DNA of 64,000 nucleotides from Chromobacterium phragmitis (GCF_003325475.1 NZ_CP029495.1:1426001-1490000), one strand, 5' to 3'; counted from the first letter of the stretch, positions 25,652 through 37,750 are shown. Translations and numbers: made by a program. The notes: generated by a model not told the origin, from the letters alone.

Positions 25652-26613
25652 TGGCGCTCCCTGAGGCTGACCTCGCCGATATGGAAGGTCCGCACCCCTT
25701 GGGCCGTTTTCACCTGCAGCGCGCCGTTGTCGGCCACGCCGATGGCCATGCCGTCCACGGGCTCGCCGTGGGAAAAACTCAGCCGCACCGCTGCGTCGCG
25801 GTGCGCGCACAGAGCCCACCACTCCTCGCGCAGCGGCGCGAAGCCGTCGCGGTCGAAATCGGCCAGCACCTGCGCCAGCTCGTTGAGCAGCGCGGACAGC
25901 GTCCGGTTGCGATCCGGCTCGACGCCGGCGTGCGCCAGCGCGGCCACCGGCTGGTCCACCTCGCCAGGATCGGCGACGTTCAGACCGATGCCGATCACCG
26001 CCGCGGCAGGGCCCAACGCGTCGCCCGATACCTCGATCAGGATGCCGGCCAGCTTGCGGCCATCCAGCAACACGTCGTTGGGCCACTTCAACGCCACCGG
26101 CGCGCCCAACGCACGCAACGCCCGTCCGATCGCGACGCCCACCGCCAGCGACAGGCCCGCCAGCTCGGCCAAGCCGCGCTCGAAACGCCACAGCAGCGAA
26201 AAGGTCAGCCCGGAGCCCAGCCTGGCCTGCCAACGCCGGCCCAGGCGGCCGCGCCCGGCCGTCTGCAGCTCGCAAGCCAGCACCAATCCATGCAGGCCGC
26301 CGTTGCCGGCGCGCGCCATCAATTGCGAATTGGTGGAGTCCGTGCGCTCCGCCACCGCCAGCGTGTAGGTTTCCGCGGCGCGCTCAGACAGCCCAGCCCG
26401 CACGGCGGCCACATCCAGCCAACCGAACGGCTGCGCCAGCCTGTAGCCCTGGCCGCGAACGCTGAACACAGTCAGACCCAACTCGGATTCGACCGCATGC
26501 ACCGCTTGCCATACCAGCGTGCGGGAACAGCCCAACGCCTGGGCGATGTCTTCGCCGGAGTGGAAACGGCCATCGGACAGATGGCGCAGCACCGCGAACG
26601 CGTGCTCGCTCAC
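25648..26613 (-). CDS. birA: Biotin--[acetyl-CoA-carboxylase] ligase / biotin operon repressor
   Basis: A 321-residue BirA with both domains. The N-terminal winged helix (FAVLRHLSDGRFHSGEDIAQALGCSRTLVWQAVHAVESELGLTVFSVRGQGYRL) suggests it is also a DNA-binding repressor. The ligase domain has DSTNSQLMARA, the biotin-binding GRGRLGRRWQA near residue 125, LTFSLLWRF, LKWPNDVLLDGRKLAGILIE and IGIGLNV. It biotinylates the acetyl-CoA carboxylase carrier protein. It overlaps hldC and coaX by four bases at each end. Confidence 0.96.
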   Translation of the reverse strand: MSEHAFAVLRHLSDGRFHSGEDIAQALGCSRTLVWQAVHAVESELGLTVFSVRGQGYRLAQPFGWLDVAAVRAGLSERAAETYTLAVAERTDSTNSQLMARAGNGGLHGLVLACELQTAGRGRLGRRWQARLGSGLTFSLLWRFERGLAELAGLSLAVGVAIGRALRALGAPVALKWPNDVLLDGRKLAGILIEVSGDALGPAAAVIGIGLNVADPGEVDQPVAALAHAGVEPDRNRTLSALLNELAQVLADFDRDGFAPLREEWWALCAHRDAAVRLSFSHGEPVDGMAIGVADNGALQVKTAQGVRTFHIGEVSLRERQ

Positions 26614-27110
26614 GCCTTGCCCTCGGCGGCGCGGATTCGCTGCAGCGTCTTAGTGGTGGAGGTATCGAACAAAAACGGAATGGAGTGGACCTGGCCGCCG
26701 CGCGCCAGCGTTTCGCTGCTGCCGACGATCTTGTCCACCGTCCAGTCCCCGCCCTTGACCAGAACGTCAGGTCTGACCTGCTCGATCAGCTCGGCCGGCG
26801 TATCGGTGTCGAACCAGGTGACCAGGCTCACGCTCTCCAGCGCGGCCAGCACCGCGGCGCGGTTCAGCTCGTTGTTGATCGGCCTGTCGTCGCCCTTGCC
26901 CTGCCGCCGCACCGAAGCGTCGGTGTTCAGCCCCAGCACCAGGCTGGCGCCCAAGGCGCGCGCCTGAGCCAGATAGGTCACATGGCCGCGGTGCAGGATG
27001 TCGAAACAGCCGTTGGTGAACACCAGCGGACGCGGCAGCGCGGCCAGGCGCTCGGCCAGCCGCTCGGGCGGGCAGACCTTGTCTTCAAACGACGGCGACG
27101 GGTAACTCAT
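26610..27110 (-). CDS. hldC: D-glycero-beta-D-manno-heptose 1-phosphate adenylyltransferase
   Basis: A 166-residue nucleotidyltransferase (RfaE domain II as a stand-alone protein). LVFTNGCFDILHRGHVTYLAQARALG carries the HxGH motif; LVLGLNTDASVRRQGKGDDRPINNELNRAAVLAALESV and the C-terminal IPFLFDTSTTKTLQRIR are conserved. It makes ADP-heptose for the lipopolysaccharide inner core. The kinase half (hldA) must lie elsewhere. The ATG at 27110 has AAGGA six bases upstream. It heads the hldC-birA-coaX-SPOR operon. Confidence 0.95.
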   Translation of the reverse strand: MSYPSPSFEDKVCPPERLAERLAALPRPLVFTNGCFDILHRGHVTYLAQARALGASLVLGLNTDASVRRQGKGDDRPINNELNRAAVLAALESVSLVTWFDTDTPAELIEQVRPDVLVKGGDWTVDKIVGSSETLARGGQVHSIPFLFDTSTTKTLQRIRAAEGKA

Positions 27111-27191
27111 GCTTTTCCTTGCTCGGATGCCGGCGACGGCGGCATGGCATGCCGGGGCCGCCGCGGCGTCGTGAAACGGAATGGATCGCGA

Positions 27192-27221
27192 AGCATACCA
27201 CCGTCCCCGGTAGCTGCCCAA
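27192..27221 (-). promoter_or_regulatory. Candidate promoter of the hldC operon
   Basis: On the minus strand TTGGGC (27216-27221) and TATGCT (27192-27197) are separated by 18 bases, about 80 bases upstream of the hldC ATG. Confidence 0.5.
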
Positions 27222-27232
27222 CTCGGAACGCG

Positions 27233-27790
27233 TCAAGGGCAGGCGAGCGCGGCGCCGGCCAGCGTGTAGCCCGCCCTGGAAGACTGCTGGATATAGCCCG
27301 TGCTCAACAAATTGAAGGACAAGGCGTAGCTCGCGCCGCGGCTGTCGCAGATGCGGAAGTCTCCGCTCTGGGCTGCCGCGACGTAGGGGGGCCGAGGGTT
27401 GAAGCTGACGCTGGCGATCGCCGCGCCGCCGGTGGTGGCGACGTTGATGGTAGGCGCGCCGGCGCTGAGGGGCCGCGCCTGCGTCAACACCATGCTGGCG
27501 CTGCCCTGCGGCAATTCAAGGATGGCCCAGCCGGCGCTCCAGCTGCCGCCGCATGTCGTCGGCGACGCCGCGTTGTACGGACAGACCGTCACCACGTCGT
27601 CGTTGCTGATGGATAGCGAGCGCGCCTGGTTCAGCGCGTTGATCAACTGGTCCCGCGTGCTGTTCAGCCTCTCGTTCTGGACGAATACCTGCCAAGCCGG
27701 CAAGGCGACGGTCAACAGCAGCACCGCCACGGCGATGGTCACCAGCATTTCCACCAGCGTGAAACCGCCTCCGCCCGCCCGCCCCCTCAC
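27233..27790 (-). CDS. fimT: GspH/FimT-family minor pilin
   Basis: A 185-residue prepilin-type protein. The leader MRGRAGGGG is cut by PilD before FTLVEMLVTIAVAVLLLTVALPAW, with the essential Glu at mature position 5. The rest follows the GspH/FimT pattern (LNSTRDQLINALNQARSLSISNDDVVTVCP, then GWAILELPQG), with a C-terminal disulfide-like Cys pair (ICDS and ALACP). It starts with GTG ten bases after the pilE-like gene and ends the minor pilin operon. FimT-like minor pilins have been tied to DNA binding in natural transformation, and comEC is also in the window. Confidence 0.88.
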   Translation of the reverse strand: MRGRAGGGGFTLVEMLVTIAVAVLLLTVALPAWQVFVQNERLNSTRDQLINALNQARSLSISNDDVVTVCPYNAASPTTCGGSWSAGWAILELPQGSASMVLTQARPLSAGAPTINVATTGGAAIASVSFNPRPPYVAAAQSGDFRICDSRGASYALSFNLLSTGYIQQSSRAGYTLAGAALACP

Positions 27791-27800
27791 GGCCCGCGCC

Positions 27801-28208
27801 TCAATGCGGCCAGCAGGCGTTGGAGGTATCCGCGCCCTGAGCGTTCTGGGCGCTGCGGCTGCCGCTGTTGCCGACGCTGAAGCTGTTGCAGCCGGTATCG
27901 GAGGCCTGGACGCCGGAAGACACCGCCGTGGCCGTCAGCGTATAGGTGCTGGCATTGGTGGACGAGGCGATCTGCACCTGGTAATAGCCGCTGGGAGACG
28001 CCGCCGTCACGGCGCAGGCCGCGTTGTTGTAAGCGAAATACTGCGCGTAGCACTGCTCCATCTGCGCCTGCGCGGTGGTCAAAGCCTGCCAGGCGTCGCC
28101 CCGCCTGGATTTCTGCACATAGCTGGAGTACATCGGATAGGCGATGGCTCCCAGAATGGCCACCACAGCCAGGGTAATCATCAACTCGACCAGCGTCACG
28201 CCTCGCAT
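27801..28208 (-). CDS. pilE: PilE-type minor pilin
   Basis: A 135-residue type IV pilin-like protein. A very short leader (MRG) precedes VTLVELMITLAVVAILGAIAYPMYSSYVQKSRRGDAWQALTTAQAQMEQCYAQYF, a pattern of the PilE minor pilins encoded after pilY1. Note Val instead of Phe at mature position 1; methylated N-terminal residues other than Phe are tolerated in minor pilins. A Cys pair is present in the C-terminal loop (TGCNSFSVG and NACWPH). The ATG at 28208 has a GGAG site close upstream. Confidence 0.9.
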   Translation of the reverse strand: MRGVTLVELMITLAVVAILGAIAYPMYSSYVQKSRRGDAWQALTTAQAQMEQCYAQYFAYNNAACAVTAASPSGYYQVQIASSTNASTYTLTATAVSSGVQASDTGCNSFSVGNSGSRSAQNAQGADTSNACWPH

Positions 28209-28218
28209 ACGCTCCCCC

Positions 28219-31200
28219 TCACAAGATCTGCCACCATCCACTCCAAGAATAGTATTGCTGCGACGGGCTGCTGCTGGTGCAGCTGAGCTTGCCGTTGGCG
28301 CAATTGTTGCGGCTGGAGCTGTTGCCGCCGCCCACCAGGATGCTGGCGGTGAACCCTCCCTGGCTGGACATCACGAAGGCCGGGGTGGAGGCGAAGAAGC
28401 TGCCCAGCTGCACCCCAGACAAAGGTTGCTGGTTGTAGACGTCCTGCCCGTTGACGACGCCGTCGCCAGTGGCGTCGAGGAAGGGCTGGGCCGGGGGACC
28501 GCCGGTCGCGTAATTGGACGACATCAGGAAAGAAACGCCGCCGGCGGTGCACGGCGATGTCGGCGGCGAGAACGTGGTGTACACCACATTGCCGGCGAAT
28601 ATCTGCGGATTGGTCAGCATCCGGGTTCCGCTGCCGGCGAAACTCAGGTTGTAATACCAGCCGTACAGCGTCGGACAAGTGCGGCCGACCACGCAATTGA
28701 GCGGCGGGTTCGGACTCTGCCAGTTGTACAGGCTGGACGACACCGTGGTGCTGGGGAAGCCTGACACCGAGGTGGCGATGGCTGTCTCCGTCTGCTGCAG
28801 CAGATTGGATGGCGTCAAGCCGGTGATGTTCATATTGTCGTAAATCGCATAGAAGGACTGGGTGTTGCTATTGGTCAGATCGGCCTGCGCCAGCAATTGG
28901 CCGGTGCCGACATACACCATCATCCCTTTCTGCTTGGGAAAGTTAGGGTTGAGCGTCGCCGCCGGCGCGGCGGTGATGGGCTGATGGTTTCCGCTGCTGT
29001 CCGTAGCTGTGAACAACAGGCGCACCGACCAATTGGCCGGATTGGAGCTGGATACGTTGATCGCCCACAGATTGCCTTGCAGATCGCCGGCGTACACGGT
29101 GTCCACCGCAGCCCCTGCGTTGCCGCTGCTGTTGATCGCCACCACTTCGGACAAGCCCTGCGGCGCGCTGCTGTTGCAGGCCGCGGGCACTGCGCTGCAC
29201 AGGTCTATCTTGGCCAGGGTGGCGCCGGTTTGCGGATTCACCGCGTAGAAAATGGCGTGATTGCCGCTGCTGGCGTAGCCGTTGCCGAAAAACACCGCGA
29301 AAGCGTTGCTCGCGCCGTTCAGCCTGGCGATGGTCGGCCTGCCATAGGAATAGCCCATGCCGCTGTCGCTGAACTCCCACAAAGCGGCGTTCGCCACCGC
29401 CGTCTCGGTGGTGAGACTGGATGGCGTGGTGATGTCCAACGCATAGATGGTCTTGCCGCCGCCGCCCAGCCCGCCCACCAGAATGGAATGCCAGGCGTTG
29501 TCGGAGAACTGCACGTCGCCGGCCTGCGGCGAACCATCGACGAAATAAATGTGGTTGCTGTTGTAAGAGGTGCCCGTCAGCTGGTACAGGTTGGCGAACA
29601 CGCCATTGGGGATGAAAGCGAAGGCCTCGTTGCCGGTGCTGGCGTTGAGTGCGTGCACCATCCCGTCGTTGGCCCCGAAGTAAAGCATGGGCGCGCGATT
29701 GGCGTTATTGCTGATGAAGGTCTGGTAGCTGGTGTCGATATAAGGCCCGTCCGGCTTGGCGACATAGGCCGGCCCGCTGTCGACCACGTCGCCCAGCAGA
29801 TGGCTGCGGCTGCGGAAGCCGCCGCCATTGCGCGCCTCTTGGGAAGCGTCTCCGCGCAGATAGTTGAGCCTCAGGCTGCCCTTGGTGTCGGATGGCTGCA
29901 ACTGCGACTGCTGGGCGCTGTTGATGCCGGTCACCCCGGCGGCGGGCCAGCGGAAGGGCACGCCTCTGCCATTGGCCGCGTCCCAGGTGGCGATCAGACG
30001 CGCGCTCTGCCAACCGCTGCCGCCAGCCAGCGCATCCAGCTGCGTCTGCGCGCTCCAGCTGGCAGAACTGCTGACATTCAACCCGCTGCTGGTGCCCAGC
30101 GCGTAGGCGGACAGATCGCCGGTCCAGTCGCTGTACGGCGTGTCGCTGGGATTGAAGCTGGCCAGGAAGGCCTGGGTATTGGTGCTGAGCGTGGTGCTGT
30201 TCAGAGCCACCGACGCCTGGTCGTAACTGCCCTTCTGAATCTGCACCAGGATGGAGCCCAGCGCGTTGCTGAAAGCTGATGGATCCACCGCCGGATAATA
30301 GGCACCGGTGTTGCCCGCCACCGCCATCGCCGTCAGCGTTTGCGCCGCCGTCGGGTTGGTGGCGGGCGCCACCCCAGCGCCGAGGCCGATCACATAGGTC
30401 TTGATGCCGGCGCTGGCCAGGGTCTGGATCTGACTGATCGCATCCAGCAGCGCCTGATCGTTGGTCCCCCCCGTATTCAACGAGCCGTCGGCGTTGAAAC
30501 TGGCGGTCACCCCATAGCCCGCGGCCGCGGCGCTGCCCGCCGGCGGCCAGTAATAGCCGTTCTTGTCCTGGGTGGGCAGGCCGTCCGTGATCAACACCAC
30601 GTACTTCTGCGGCGCGCAGCCGCTGCTGGACGAAGTGCTGGTGAACGAGGTCTGCGCCGTCTTCAGCAAGGCGTAAATAGGCGACTGTCCCGCCGCCGCC
30701 TTGATTTCCGAGGTGCTGGTGGAGTTGGTCTCCGGCTGCAAGAAAGGCGAGAAGGAGTTGTAGGCGCTGGAGAGTTGGCTGGCTGACGGGCTGCCCAGAT
30801 TGGTCATCGCCACATTGGTGGCGGCGGCGCTGTATGACTGCGACCCCCCGTAACCCCAGCCGCGCTGCGCGTACAGCACTTGCGGCGCGTATGGCACATA
30901 GCCGGCATTGGTGGGAGAGGTGCTCCAGCCGCCGCTGTTCGGCGCGACCTTGCTGTACGACACGGAAATCGAACCGTTTTTGTAACTGCTCAGCGAAAAA
31001 TAGCTGTAGGGATTGCTGGGACTGACCGTGCCATAGGTCATGAACACCGGGTTAAGACTGGAAGCATACAGCACGTCGTTGATGCTGGCGTCGTCGCTGG
31101 TGGCTGCCACCGTCATGTACTGCGAGCCGCTCACCGTGCTGCTGCTCGCGCCCAGCGCGGTGACGATGGAGCCGCAATTGCTTTTCACCGTAGACGACGA

Positions 31201-31869
31201 GGACGAACTGTAGCCGTAGCATGGATTAAGGACCGTGTCGGTGCTGCTGGTGGCCGTCGGCGTGTTGGTGAAGCCGAAGCCTCCGGTCGGCGACATGTAA
31301 TACACCCAGGTGGTGTACAAGGAGGTGCGGCTCATCTGATAAGACAGCAAGGCGAAATCGGTGGTGGCGAGATAGGTGTTCAAGATCGATAGAATGCCGG
31401 CCTTTGCCACATTCAGCCGCGACGGGCTGTTATCCGCCAGCTGGCCGCCGGACAAGGCCGCAGTGTACGGCTGCATGCTGCCCGCGGCTCCCCCGCTGAC
31501 CGGCGGCGTGAAGTTGGACGGCACCGGGTAGTTGATCGGCGAAGCCGAACCGGTCAACCCGCTGACCGCGCCGGAGCCGGTCAACAACGCGCCGCCGCGG
31601 CCGGTGTAGCTTGTGGAAAAGCCACTGCTGCAATTGGCCCCGCTATTGCCGGTGCCATTGCAATAGGTGATGGTGCTGCCGTCCATCGATTCGGAATTGG
31701 TCACCGCGATCACCACTTGCGGCCGGGCCGGCGTGGTGATTGTCAGCGGCACCTGGGAAATGGCCAGCGTCGCCGTGGACCCGCCACCCCATGCCCAGAA
31801 CGCCGCGAGCCCCGCCACCACGGTCAGCAGAACCAGGGCTACGCGCAATATCGGCACTCTTCGCGTCAT
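28219..31869 (-). CDS. pilY1: PilY1/PilC-type pilus tip adhesin
   Basis: A 1216-residue protein of the PilY1 family. An N-terminal signal/anchor (ILRVALVLLTVVAGLAAFWAW) is followed by a von-Willebrand-A-like region: VVIAVTNSESMDG would be its metal site and VVLITDGLPT a later strand. The C-terminal PilC beta-propeller (from about residue 690) has GDVVDSGPAYVAKPDG, MLYFGANDGMVHALNASTGNEAFAFIP and ILVGGLGGGGKTIYALDIT. A calcium-loop-like motif DATGDGVVNGQD lies near residue 1130. It sits at the pilus tip, primes assembly and mediates adhesion. Neighbours pilX (7 bases upstream) and pilE confirm the assignment. Confidence 0.95.
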   Translation of the reverse strand: MTRRVPILRVALVLLTVVAGLAAFWAWGGGSTATLAISQVPLTITTPARPQVVIAVTNSESMDGSTITYCNGTGNSGANCSSGFSTSYTGRGGALLTGSGAVSGLTGSASPINYPVPSNFTPPVSGGAAGSMQPYTAALSGGQLADNSPSRLNVAKAGILSILNTYLATTDFALLSYQMSRTSLYTTWVYYMSPTGGFGFTNTPTATSSTDTVLNPCYGYSSSSSSTVKSNCGSIVTALGASSSTVSGSQYMTVAATSDDASINDVLYASSLNPVFMTYGTVSPSNPYSYFSLSSYKNGSISVSYSKVAPNSGGWSTSPTNAGYVPYAPQVLYAQRGWGYGGSQSYSAAATNVAMTNLGSPSASQLSSAYNSFSPFLQPETNSTSTSEIKAAAGQSPIYALLKTAQTSFTSTSSSSGCAPQKYVVLITDGLPTQDKNGYYWPPAGSAAAAGYGVTASFNADGSLNTGGTNDQALLDAISQIQTLASAGIKTYVIGLGAGVAPATNPTAAQTLTAMAVAGNTGAYYPAVDPSAFSNALGSILVQIQKGSYDQASVALNSTTLSTNTQAFLASFNPSDTPYSDWTGDLSAYALGTSSGLNVSSSASWSAQTQLDALAGGSGWQSARLIATWDAANGRGVPFRWPAAGVTGINSAQQSQLQPSDTKGSLRLNYLRGDASQEARNGGGFRSRSHLLGDVVDSGPAYVAKPDGPYIDTSYQTFISNNANRAPMLYFGANDGMVHALNASTGNEAFAFIPNGVFANLYQLTGTSYNSNHIYFVDGSPQAGDVQFSDNAWHSILVGGLGGGGKTIYALDITTPSSLTTETAVANAALWEFSDSGMGYSYGRPTIARLNGASNAFAVFFGNGYASSGNHAIFYAVNPQTGATLAKIDLCSAVPAACNSSAPQGLSEVVAINSSGNAGAAVDTVYAGDLQGNLWAINVSSSNPANWSVRLLFTATDSSGNHQPITAAPAATLNPNFPKQKGMMVYVGTGQLLAQADLTNSNTQSFYAIYDNMNITGLTPSNLLQQTETAIATSVSGFPSTTVSSSLYNWQSPNPPLNCVVGRTCPTLYGWYYNLSFAGSGTRMLTNPQIFAGNVVYTTFSPPTSPCTAGGVSFLMSSNYATGGPPAQPFLDATGDGVVNGQDVYNQQPLSGVQLGSFFASTPAFVMSSQGGFTASILVGGGNSSSRNNCANGKLSCTSSSPSQQYYSWSGWWQIL

Positions 31870-31876
31870 CTCCGCC

Positions 31877-32437
31877 TCACTGAGTGAAAATGGCCTGCAC
31901 CACGACAGGGCTGGCGCCGCTGCTGGTCGCCACTCTCGCCGTCACCCGGTAGTTGTTGCCACCGGCCTGTTGCCCATAAATGCCGCGGTTGCCGCAGCTG
32001 GTTCCCGCCCGGCAGGCGTCAGGCATGCTTTCCACCACGTAGCTGCTAACGATGCCGGCAACCGGCGGCGTGCCGGCATAACCCGCTATGGCCTTGGCGC
32101 TGTCGCTCCAGAACGAGGCGTTGTACAGATTTTGCTGCCATGCCGGCGTGGCGCTGGCATTGAACTGGTAATAGCCGTTATTGCCGGAGACGGTGAACGT
32201 CTGGCTGGAAAAGCCGCCTTGCAGCATCGAGGCGTAAGCCTGGCGCAGCGTCCCCTCCGCCAGTTCCAGATTGCTCTGGTACTGCGCATTGTTGCTGGCC
32301 ATGTGCAATTGGCCCAAAGACTGGCTGCTGCCAGCCAAGCCCAGAATCATGATCACCAGCATGAAAATCAGCGCGACGATCAACACCACGCCCGCCTGAT
32401 CGCCCCGCGAGCCATGAACATGTGGCAGAGTCTTCAT
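31877..32437 (-). CDS. pilX: PilX-family minor pilin assembly protein
   Basis: A 186-residue protein with the PilX N-terminus: GVVLIVALIFMLVIMILGLAGSSQSLGQLHMASNNAQYQSNLELAEGTLRQA. This hydrophobic segment lacks the standard prepilin Glu, as is usual for PilX. The body has two cysteines in AGTSCGNRGIYG and DACRAG. It works with PilV, PilW and PilY1 in the priming complex. Its ATG overlaps the pilW TGA. Confidence 0.92.
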   Translation of the reverse strand: MKTLPHVHGSRGDQAGVVLIVALIFMLVIMILGLAGSSQSLGQLHMASNNAQYQSNLELAEGTLRQAYASMLQGGFSSQTFTVSGNNGYYQFNASATPAWQQNLYNASFWSDSAKAIAGYAGTPPVAGIVSSYVVESMPDACRAGTSCGNRGIYGQQAGGNNYRVTARVATSSGASPVVVQAIFTQ

Positions 32438-33498
32438 AGACCGGCATTCCGCAATGAAACCGTCATCGTGTAGACATGGCGCAAACGGGTGTCGCAAGGC
32501 ACCACCACCGTGCTGCCCAGCACAGTCCAGTTGGTCTGGTTCGCGCAACGTCCCCCGCCCGTTGCCGGAGCGGAACCCAATGGCCCCTCCAGCAAGGCTG
32601 CGATCCTCAAACTATTGACCTGGGCCCAGTTGCCGACCTGCCCGGCCGACAGATACTGCGTGGTCGCGCCAGGCGCGCTGCCCACGCCATACCATATCTG
32701 CAGCGCATCCACGCCCGGCACTACCGGCGTCAACTGCCAGCTGCCCGTCGTGCCGTCATACACCGCCTGATACAGCGCGCTTTGGGTGCCGGCGGCCTGG
32801 GCCACGAAATAAGCCGTCTGCGACAAGGGTGCCGCCACCGAGCCTACAGGGAAGTCCGCATCCAGCGCCTGGCGCAAATTGATCACGCTGTTGTTCCCCG
32901 CGCTGCCGATATTGCTGACTTGCATGATGGAGGAATGCCCGCAGTTGGAAACCGACAACAAATCGTTGGCGGCCACGCCTGAAGCAGACAGCGTCTGCAG
33001 GGCGGTGCTGCCCGCCGAAGCGTATGCATTCACCCAGACTGGCACCGAACCATTGGTCTGTCCGCTGAAAACCAGCACATCGCTGCCTTTGGCCACCAGT
33101 CCCTGCAGGCTGCTGTCCAGAGTCGGCGTCCAGTCGGTCAACGTGGCGTCGTTGCTCCCGTTCAGCGAGCTTAAGGTCAACGTGGATGAAGCCAACACCG
33201 CGTCGAACCCGATGACCGGAGTGTTGAAATTGCCCAGCAAACCATTCGCCGCCACCAGCGTATTCGAGGTGGTTGCGCCGGAGCAGCCGAAAAAACCCGC
33301 CGAGCGCGCGGTCTGCGAAATCACGCTAGACAAGGTGGCGCCAGCGTTTTGCAGCATGCCCTGGCCGGTATTCGTGGAATAATCCTTGCGCCCCCCCACC
33401 ATGATGCCGATCAGCGAGGTCAGCAGCAGCAAGCCGATGGTGATCGCCACCATCAGTTCCACCAGCGAGAAACCGCTCCGCGCGCGCCTCGTCTTCAC
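32434..33498 (-). CDS. pilW: PilW-family minor pilin
   Basis: A 354-residue prepilin. The leader KTRRARSG is followed by FSLVELMVAITIGLLLLTSLIGIMVGGRKDY, the PilW start, and QNAGATLSSVISQTARSAGFFGCSG is the conserved following helix region. I chose the GTG at 33498, whose GTGA overlaps the pilV stop, with GAGG eight bases upstream; this makes the leader the expected length. Part of the pilV-pilW-pilX-pilY1-pilE-fimT operon. Confidence 0.93.
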   Translation of the reverse strand: MKTRRARSGFSLVELMVAITIGLLLLTSLIGIMVGGRKDYSTNTGQGMLQNAGATLSSVISQTARSAGFFGCSGATTSNTLVAANGLLGNFNTPVIGFDAVLASSTLTLSSLNGSNDATLTDWTPTLDSSLQGLVAKGSDVLVFSGQTNGSVPVWVNAYASAGSTALQTLSASGVAANDLLSVSNCGHSSIMQVSNIGSAGNNSVINLRQALDADFPVGSVAAPLSQTAYFVAQAAGTQSALYQAVYDGTTGSWQLTPVVPGVDALQIWYGVGSAPGATTQYLSAGQVGNWAQVNSLRIAALLEGPLGSAPATGGGRCANQTNWTVLGSTVVVPCDTRLRHVYTMTVSLRNAGL

Positions 33499-33974
33499 AT
33501 GATGGTCCTCACCGTCACCGACTGCTGCGTTCCGCCGCTCACCGCGTTGCCATCCGTCCACCATATCTGCACAATTCGCTCACTGCCTCCGCCGTTGGTT
33601 GGCTGGTAAACGCTGCCGGTGCCGCCCGGCAGATTGTTCTGCACATCGCTTAGCCACTGGTATTTGTCGTAAGTCGCCATTGTCGCCGTGCTGCAGGCGG
33701 CAGTGGCGCAATCGCTCTGAAAGGTGGCAGGACTGGTGCCGGAAGCCACATCGTAGCTTCCCGCGCTGACCTGCGAGGAGTTGGCTCGCATACGGTCAAT
33801 CATGTCGTAGGCATACTGATTTGCCATCTGGCGCAAGTAAGCGGAGCTGCTGGCCCGCTCTGCGTTCACCATCACTGCGATCGCCGCCAATACTCCCATC
33901 GCCAATACCAGCAAGGCGATCAAGACCTCCAGCATGGTGAAGCCTCCTATCCCGCGACTCGCTCGGCAACGCAT
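33495..33974 (-). CDS. pilV: PilV-family minor pilin
   Basis: A 159-residue prepilin, first gene of the minor pilin operon. The leader MRCRASRGIGG precedes FTMLEVLIALLVLAMGVLAAIAVMVNAERASSSAYLRQMANQYAYDMIDRMRAN, a clear PilV N-terminus. The ATG at 33974 has GGAG about six bases upstream; a second ATG two codons earlier has no spacing from its site. No strong sigma70 promoter is visible in the 180 bases upstream. Confidence 0.91.
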   Translation of the reverse strand: MRCRASRGIGGFTMLEVLIALLVLAMGVLAAIAVMVNAERASSSAYLRQMANQYAYDMIDRMRANSSQVSAGSYDVASGTSPATFQSDCATAACSTATMATYDKYQWLSDVQNNLPGGTGSVYQPTNGGGSERIVQIWWTDGNAVSGGTQQSVTVRTIM

Positions 33975-34162
33975 CTCCATCTCCAGATGTAGCCCTGCTG
34001 TCAGCATAGGGCGTAGCCAAGCTCGAAGCCCTCTTGAACCGACCAAAGGGCTTGCGGCGGCGATGGACGGACTGGCTCCGAAGCCTGAGACATAAGCAAC
34101 GCAGCCCCACCGGTTTCCCTGGCGGAGCTGTCGCTTGAAATAAGAATCTGGACGGGAGAAAG

Positions 34163-34196
34163 CACAAAGCCCAGCTCGATAGAGCTGGGCTTGTGT
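34163..34196 (-). terminator. Terminator of the rRNA operon
   Basis: On the minus strand, an 11-bp stem (AAGCCCAGCTC / GAGCTGGGCTT, loop TATC) follows the 5S gene by a few bases and is followed by TTGTGCTTTCTC. It closes the ribosomal RNA transcript before the pil operon. Confidence 0.88.
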
Positions 34197-34201
34197 ATGA
34201 G

Positions 34202-34319
34202 GCGTCTGGCGGTGTCCTACTTTCACATGGCGAATGCCACACTATCATCGGCGCTAAGATGTTTCACGGTCCTGTTCGGGATGGGAAGGCGTGGGACCAT
34301 CTCGCTATGGCCACCAGAC
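34202..34319 (-). rRNA. rrf: 5S ribosomal RNA
   Basis: On the minus strand the molecule runs from TGTCTGGTGGCC to CCGCCAGACGCC, whose ends pair to form helix I. Inside are the conserved CCCACGCCTTCCCATCCCGAA loop region and GCCGATGATAGT. About 118 nt, last gene of the rRNA operon. Ends are accurate to one or two bases. Confidence 0.96.
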
Positions 34320-34444
34320 ATAAACTGGCACAAACTGAAAGAAGCCTGAACCAGAGATGTTCTCTGATTCTGAATATTCGGTATCTGATCGTGTCGCACA
34401 CACTCTATCTTCGTCACTTAGCTCTCTAAGTCACTCAAATGATA

Positions 34445-37333
<2,889 letters not shown>

Positions 37334-37395
37334 CTATCATTTCAGTAACCTAAATTACCGCAACAACAGAGAGTGTTTGTGCGACGACTGCACCG
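37334..37395 (-). other. 23S leader half of the processing stem
   Basis: The leader RNA (ACTGAAATGATAGGGTCAAGC and GTCGCACAAACACTC) is complementary to the 23S trailer at 34370-34455 (GCTTGATCCTATCATTTGAGT and GAGTGTGTGCGAC). The two form the long stem cut by RNase III. The rest of the spacer up to tRNA-Ala holds nothing else I recognise. Confidence 0.75.
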
Positions 37396-37588
37396 CCCCT
37401 TTTGATATGGCGACGCAGCCTTAGATACAATCAAATACCCAAGATGACGATTCATTCAACATGCAGAATTAACTCCATGTCGTTTGTCTCGCCGTCTTTA
37501 TATATTCGGCTTCTTCAGTTTGTTAAAGATCGGGCGTTTATACAACGCAAACAGAATCCAACTCTTCCGAATTCGATTTTGTTTGCGA

Positions 37589-37664
37589 TGGTGGAGGATG
37601 ACGGGATCGAACCGACGACCCCCTGCTTGCAAAGCAGGTGCTCTCCCAACTGAGCTAATCCCCC
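37589..37664 (-). tRNA. tRNA-Ala (anticodon TGC)
   Basis: Reads GGGGGATTAGCTCAGTTGGG at the 5' end and ATCCTCCACCA at the 3' end, with CCA encoded. Acceptor arms GGGGGAT/ATCCTCC pair with one G-T. The anticodon loop in CCTGCTTTGCAAAGCAGG gives TGC. It lies in the 16S-23S spacer, downstream of tRNA-Ile. Confidence 0.98.
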
Positions 37665-37750
37665 TCTTTTTGGGTGATGCTGCGTTGCTCAGTCGCTCAT
37701 GTGCATAAGCACATGCCGCTCCTTCGCGCCTTGCCTGACCCAAAAAATAC

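Noticed and set aside
33980..34060. Sigma54 promoter for the minor pilin operon (TTGGCTAC...ATGCT)
   Set aside because: The GG to GC spacing is one base too long for the -24/-12 consensus and the -12 element is degenerate.
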